NCBI GenBank assembly: GCA_900541665.1
Contig: UQKV01000066.1
Location: forward strand, 1 to 9,922
DNA from: an uncultured Collinsella sp.
GTDB lineage: Bacteria > Actinomycetota > Coriobacteriia > Coriobacteriales > Coriobacteriaceae
DNA length: 9,922 bases
Reading direction: 5' to 3'
A program made the translations under genes and the position numbers. The notes under the pieces are model-generated. The model was not told the origin of the DNA. It was given only the letters and a program-made list of their open reading frames with translations, and made no database searches. Below are positions 8,229-9,922 of the stretch, piece by piece (positions within the stretch are counted from its first letter, which is position 1; every line of letters starts with the position of its first letter).

Positions 8229-8450
8229 ATGCGTTACACAATTAAGACTTCCGGCCTTATGTGCGGCCACTGCGACGCCACCGTCGAGACGGCGTTGCTC
8301 AACGTGGCCGGCGTGACCGACGCCGACGCCGATCACGAGACCCAGACCGTCCAGGTGGAGTGCGCCGACACCGTGACCGCCGAGCAGCTCGCCGCCGCCG
8401 TCGAGGGCGCCGGCGAGAAATTCCATGCCCTGTCCGTAACCGCCGCGTAG
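8229..8450 (+). CDS. copZ: Copper chaperone CopZ (heavy-metal-associated domain)
   Basis: A 73-aa single-domain cytoplasmic protein with the ferredoxin-like HMA fold expected from its length. The metal site is LMCGHC (C12, C15), close to the MxCxxC consensus. It should bind Cu(I) and hand it to CopA's N-terminal domain, and may also load CsoR. The start is ATG 8229 because AGAGAGGA lies 6 nt upstream. A longer in-frame reading from 8118 would run through the 93-bp palindrome and is rejected. It follows copA by 147 bp and precedes csoR by 138 bp. A mercury-type MerP is less likely, because copA and csoR are neighbours. Confidence 0.93.
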   Translation: MRYTIKTSGLMCGHCDATVETALLNVAGVTDADADHETQTVQVECADTVTAEQLAAAVEGAGEKFHALSVTAA

Positions 8451-8476
8451 CAGGCGCCACCTGCCCCCCCCTCAGA

Positions 8477-8543
8477 AGTTGCGGTGAAATACGGACTGTT
8501 GAGCCGCCCTAGGCCCTTAAACAGTCCGTATTTCACCGCAACT
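8477..8543. repeat. 67-bp palindrome with perfect 24-bp arms between copZ and csoR
   Basis: Arms 8477-8500 and 8520-8543 are perfect inverted copies over 24 bp (core TGAAATACGGACTGTT) around a 19-bp centre containing CCTAGG. After a four-base mismatch on each side, a C-run (8464-8471) faces a G-run (8548-8553), so the structure may extend to about 90 bp. No T-run follows. It lies 26 bp after copZ and 45 bp before csoR. Perfect arms suggest recent origin or strong selection. Confidence 0.88.
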
Positions 8544-8588
8544 GACAGGGGGGACATCCGGAAGATCGACCAGAAACGAGGACCCGCC

Positions 8589-8861
8589 ATGATGGCAGAC
8601 CATAAATCGGTGACCCGCATGCTCAAGACGGCACGCGGCCAGATCGACGGCATCTTGCGGATGGTCGAGGAGGACCGCTACTGCGTCGATATTTCCACGC
8701 AGCTCATGGCAACGCAGGCGCTCATTGCGCGCATCAACGCCGACGTGCTCAAGGCGCATATCGAGGGCTGCGTGACTTCGGCAATCGAATCGGGCGACGA
8801 AGACCTCAAAGCCGCCAAGCTCGCCGAAATCGAACGCGTCGTCGACAAGCTCTCCAAGTAA
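8589..8861 (+). CDS. csoR: Copper-sensing repressor CsoR
   Basis: A 90-aa all-helical DNA-binding repressor of the CsoR/RcnR family. Cu(I)-binding residues C32, H57 and C61 have the spacing of the Cu sensor: Cys, 24 residues, His, 3 residues, Cys. The N-terminal part has RMLKTARGQIDGILRMVE, the conserved helix with the RGQ..GI signature. CsoR binds DNA as an oligomer without copper and lets go when Cu(I) binds. The best target here is the operator at 5667-5689, which would make the cluster self-regulated if csoR is transcribed from that promoter. ATG 8589 is chosen because CGAGGA lies 6 nt upstream. A second ATG follows at once (8592). The longer frame from 8484 would translate the palindrome and is rejected. 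Confidence 0.95.
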   Translation: MMADHKSVTRMLKTARGQIDGILRMVEEDRYCVDISTQLMATQALIARINADVLKAHIEGCVTSAIESGDEDLKAAKLAEIERVVDKLSK

Positions 8862-8871
8862 TTGGGGCATT

Positions 8872-8952
8872 GGGGACAGACTTCTTTGCACCGTCTTGGT
8901 ATTCCGGGGACAGGTATGTTTGCACCACATTGGTGCAGATTAACCTGTCCCC
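8872..8952. repeat. GGGGACAG...GCACC palindromic element with adjacent half copy
   Basis: The full element (8906-8952) has GGGGACAGGT and GCACCA on the left and TGGTGC and ACCTGTCCCC on the right, with an unpaired six-base block in each arm and a 3-bp centre. A partial copy of the left arm lies just upstream (GGGGACAG...GCACC, 8872-8892). It starts 11 bp after csoR. It may end or protect the csoR transcript, but the following CTTGCTCT is a poor U-tract. Confidence 0.75.
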
Positions 8953-8968
8953 CTTGCTCTAAATCGGG

Positions 8969-8974
8969 TATAAA
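8969..8974 (+). promoter_or_regulatory. Candidate -10 box for zinc-ribbon gene
   Basis: TATAAA lies 34 nt before the ATG at 9008, after the palindrome. No good -35 is seen 16-18 nt upstream. The gene could also be read from csoR. Confidence 0.35.
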
Positions 8975-9007
8975 GGCGTGCAGCATATCGAACGAAAGGC
9001 AATTTGC

Positions 9008-9481
9008 ATGAATGACTTTATGAAGGGTCGCAATGGTGCCGATGAACTCACCATCGTGATGGGTTTTGCCGGCATCGTCATCGCGATGATCGGATCGATA
9101 GCCCGCATCCAGTGGCTCAGCTGGATTGCCATCGCCGTAATCGTGATTGGCGTGCTGCGCGGCCTGTCCAAAAATATCGACGCACGTCACAAGGAGAACG
9201 AGGCCTTTGTCGCCGCGACTGCAAACGTACCCGGCTTGGGCAAGTTTGTAGCTAGCTTGGGCGGCGGAGCTGCAGCGGCCAGCACCTCGCGCGCGGCTGG
9301 AACGAGCAAGGAAGACTTTGAGCGTGCCAAGCGCACGGCCAAGAAGATGTGGAAGGGCCGCAAAACTACGGCCTATCTCAAGTGCCCCAACTGCGGCCAG
9401 ATGCTCTCCGTTCCCAAGGGCAAAGGCAAGATCCGCGTCACCTGCCCCAAGTGCCACGCCAAGATGGAGACGCGCTCATAG
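9008..9481 (+). CDS. Small membrane protein with C-terminal zinc ribbon, function unknown
   Basis: A 157-aa protein. Two hydrophobic segments (about 16-33 and 36-53) form a membrane hairpin. A linker (about 54-120) is rich in Ala, Gly and Lys/Arg. The C-terminus has four cysteines, CPNC (126-129) and CPKC (146-149), with 16 residues between the pairs, a typical zinc-ribbon layout. With two TM segments both ends would lie on the same side, probably the cytoplasm. ATG 9008 is preceded by GAAAGG at 8 nt; GTG 8978 would add ten residues but lacks a ribosome site. It has no clear link to copper. The ribbon could bind nucleic acid or protein. I do not recognise a named family. Confidence 0.8.
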   Translation: MNDFMKGRNGADELTIVMGFAGIVIAMIGSIARIQWLSWIAIAVIVIGVLRGLSKNIDARHKENEAFVAATANVPGLGKFVASLGGGAAAASTSRAAGTSKEDFERAKRTAKKMWKGRKTTAYLKCPNCGQMLSVPKGKGKIRVTCPKCHAKMETRS

Positions 9482-9503
9482 CCGCCATACCATGGGACAA
9501 AAT

Positions 9504-9539
9504 AAAGCCGAGGCCTCGCACTGAGACCTCGGCTTTTTT
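9504..9539. terminator. Bidirectional terminator between convergent genes
   Basis: AAAGCCGAGGCCTC (9504-9517) pairs with GAGACCTCGGCTTT (9523-9536) with one mismatch and a 5-nt loop, followed by a run of six T on the plus strand. On the minus strand the stem is followed by TTTATTTTG. It should end the zinc-ribbon transcript and the convergent amidohydrolase transcript. Confidence 0.9.
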
Positions 9540-9545
9540 GATTAT

Positions 9546-9568
9546 GACAAAGGGATTGCCCCTTTGTC
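9546..9568. other. Small hairpin beside the terminator
   Basis: GACAAAGGG (9546-9554) and CCCTTTGTC (9560-9568) form a perfect 9-bp stem with a 5-nt loop, 19 bp past the amidohydrolase stop codon on the minus strand. No U-tract follows directly, so it is likely a 3'-end hairpin placed before the shared terminator. Confidence 0.5.
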
Positions 9569-9587
9569 GCATCGCCATATCGCACGC

Positions 9588-9922
9588 TTACGCCACGCCG
9601 TCGCGGGCAAGCTCCTCGGCCAACGCCTCGGCAGGCATGGCCATAATCGTGTCGAGCTCGGCATCCACCTCGGGAATACGCTTCACCTTGAGTTTGCGCA
9701 CCAGATCACCACGGCACATCACGTGCATCGGCTCACGCAGTGCGCACAGGTCATCGAGCGGATTCTTGCGCGTCACCAGGATATCGGCGGCCTTGCCGCA
9801 CTCGATCGTGCCGGTCTCGCCGCCCAGCCCCAGTAGCTCAGCATTGACCTGCGTGGCCGTGTGCAGCGCGAAGGCGTTGCTCACGCCGACATACTTGGCA
9901 AAATAGGCCACCTCACGCCACA
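9588..9922 (-). CDS. Amidohydrolase family protein, C-terminal part (partial)
   Basis: Only the last 110 or so residues are in the window; the frame stays open to the right edge, so the start lies outside. The part seen has typical amidohydrolase features: an ALHTAT..NAELLGL helix, then TGTIECGKAADILVTRKNPL, the Gly-x-Ile-x-x-Gly-Lys-x-Ala-Asp signature of the C-terminal beta-sandwich, and a following VMCRGDLV strand. Such enzymes are metal-dependent hydrolases of C-N bonds in imidazolonepropionase-, prolidase- or cytosine deaminase-like groups. The metal ligands lie upstream and cannot be checked, so the substrate is unknown. It converges on the zinc-ribbon gene and shares its terminator. 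Confidence 0.85.
   Translation of the reverse strand, partial: WREVAYFAKYVGVSNAFALHTATQVNAELLGLGGETGTIECGKAADILVTRKNPLDDLCALREPMHVMCRGDLVRKLKVKRIPEVDAELDTIMAMPAEALAEELARDGVA

Noticed and set aside
8484..8588. N-terminal extension of CsoR
   Set aside because: The extra codons lie in the 24-bp-arm palindrome; CGAGGA precedes ATG 8589 and the product then has normal CsoR length.

Overview
The window looks like part of a high-GC, Gram-positive actinobacterial chromosome, most likely a Coriobacteriia member such as Collinsella. This is an inference from GC-rich codon use, strong AAGGAG-type ribosome sites, the copA-copZ-csoR cluster, a receptor kinase with a DUF6273-like outer domain, and intergenic gaps filled with palindromic elements. 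No database search was possible.

Layout, left to right. (1) 1-1434: a bidirectional terminator, then a DEAD-box RNA helicase on the minus strand. (2) 1435-2033: a 600-bp divergent region with the helicase leader, two 57-bp inverted-repeat units and a promoter for the next gene. (3) 2034-5252: a signalling pair on the plus strand, an FHA-domain protein followed by a one-TM receptor-type Ser/Thr kinase. (4) 5253-5741: a four-unit array of the same 57-bp element at an exact 80-bp period, then a copper-responsive promoter/operator. (5) 5742-8861: the copper efflux cluster copA (P1B-ATPase), copZ (chaperone) and csoR (repressor), with a different long palindrome in each gene gap. (6) 8862-9481: another palindrome and a small two-TM zinc-ribbon protein. 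(7) 9482-9922: a terminator between convergent genes and the 3' end of an amidohydrolase gene on the minus strand that runs off the window.

How the genes work together. CsoR should repress the copA promoter until Cu(I) binds it; CopZ then carries Cu(I) to CopA, which exports it. The FHA protein and the kinase probably form a phospho-signalling pair that senses something outside the cell. The helicase, zinc-ribbon protein and amidohydrolase have no obvious link to either module.

The most unusual feature is the repeat family. Twelve 16-bp half-sites (consensus GTCTCRATCTGTAACA) alternate in orientation about every 40 bp, in two arrays that bracket the FHA-kinase pair, and each array lies just upstream of a promoter. 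Most differences between paired arms are not compensated and the TCTGTAAC core is almost invariant, which fits protein-binding half-sites better than a conserved RNA hairpin.
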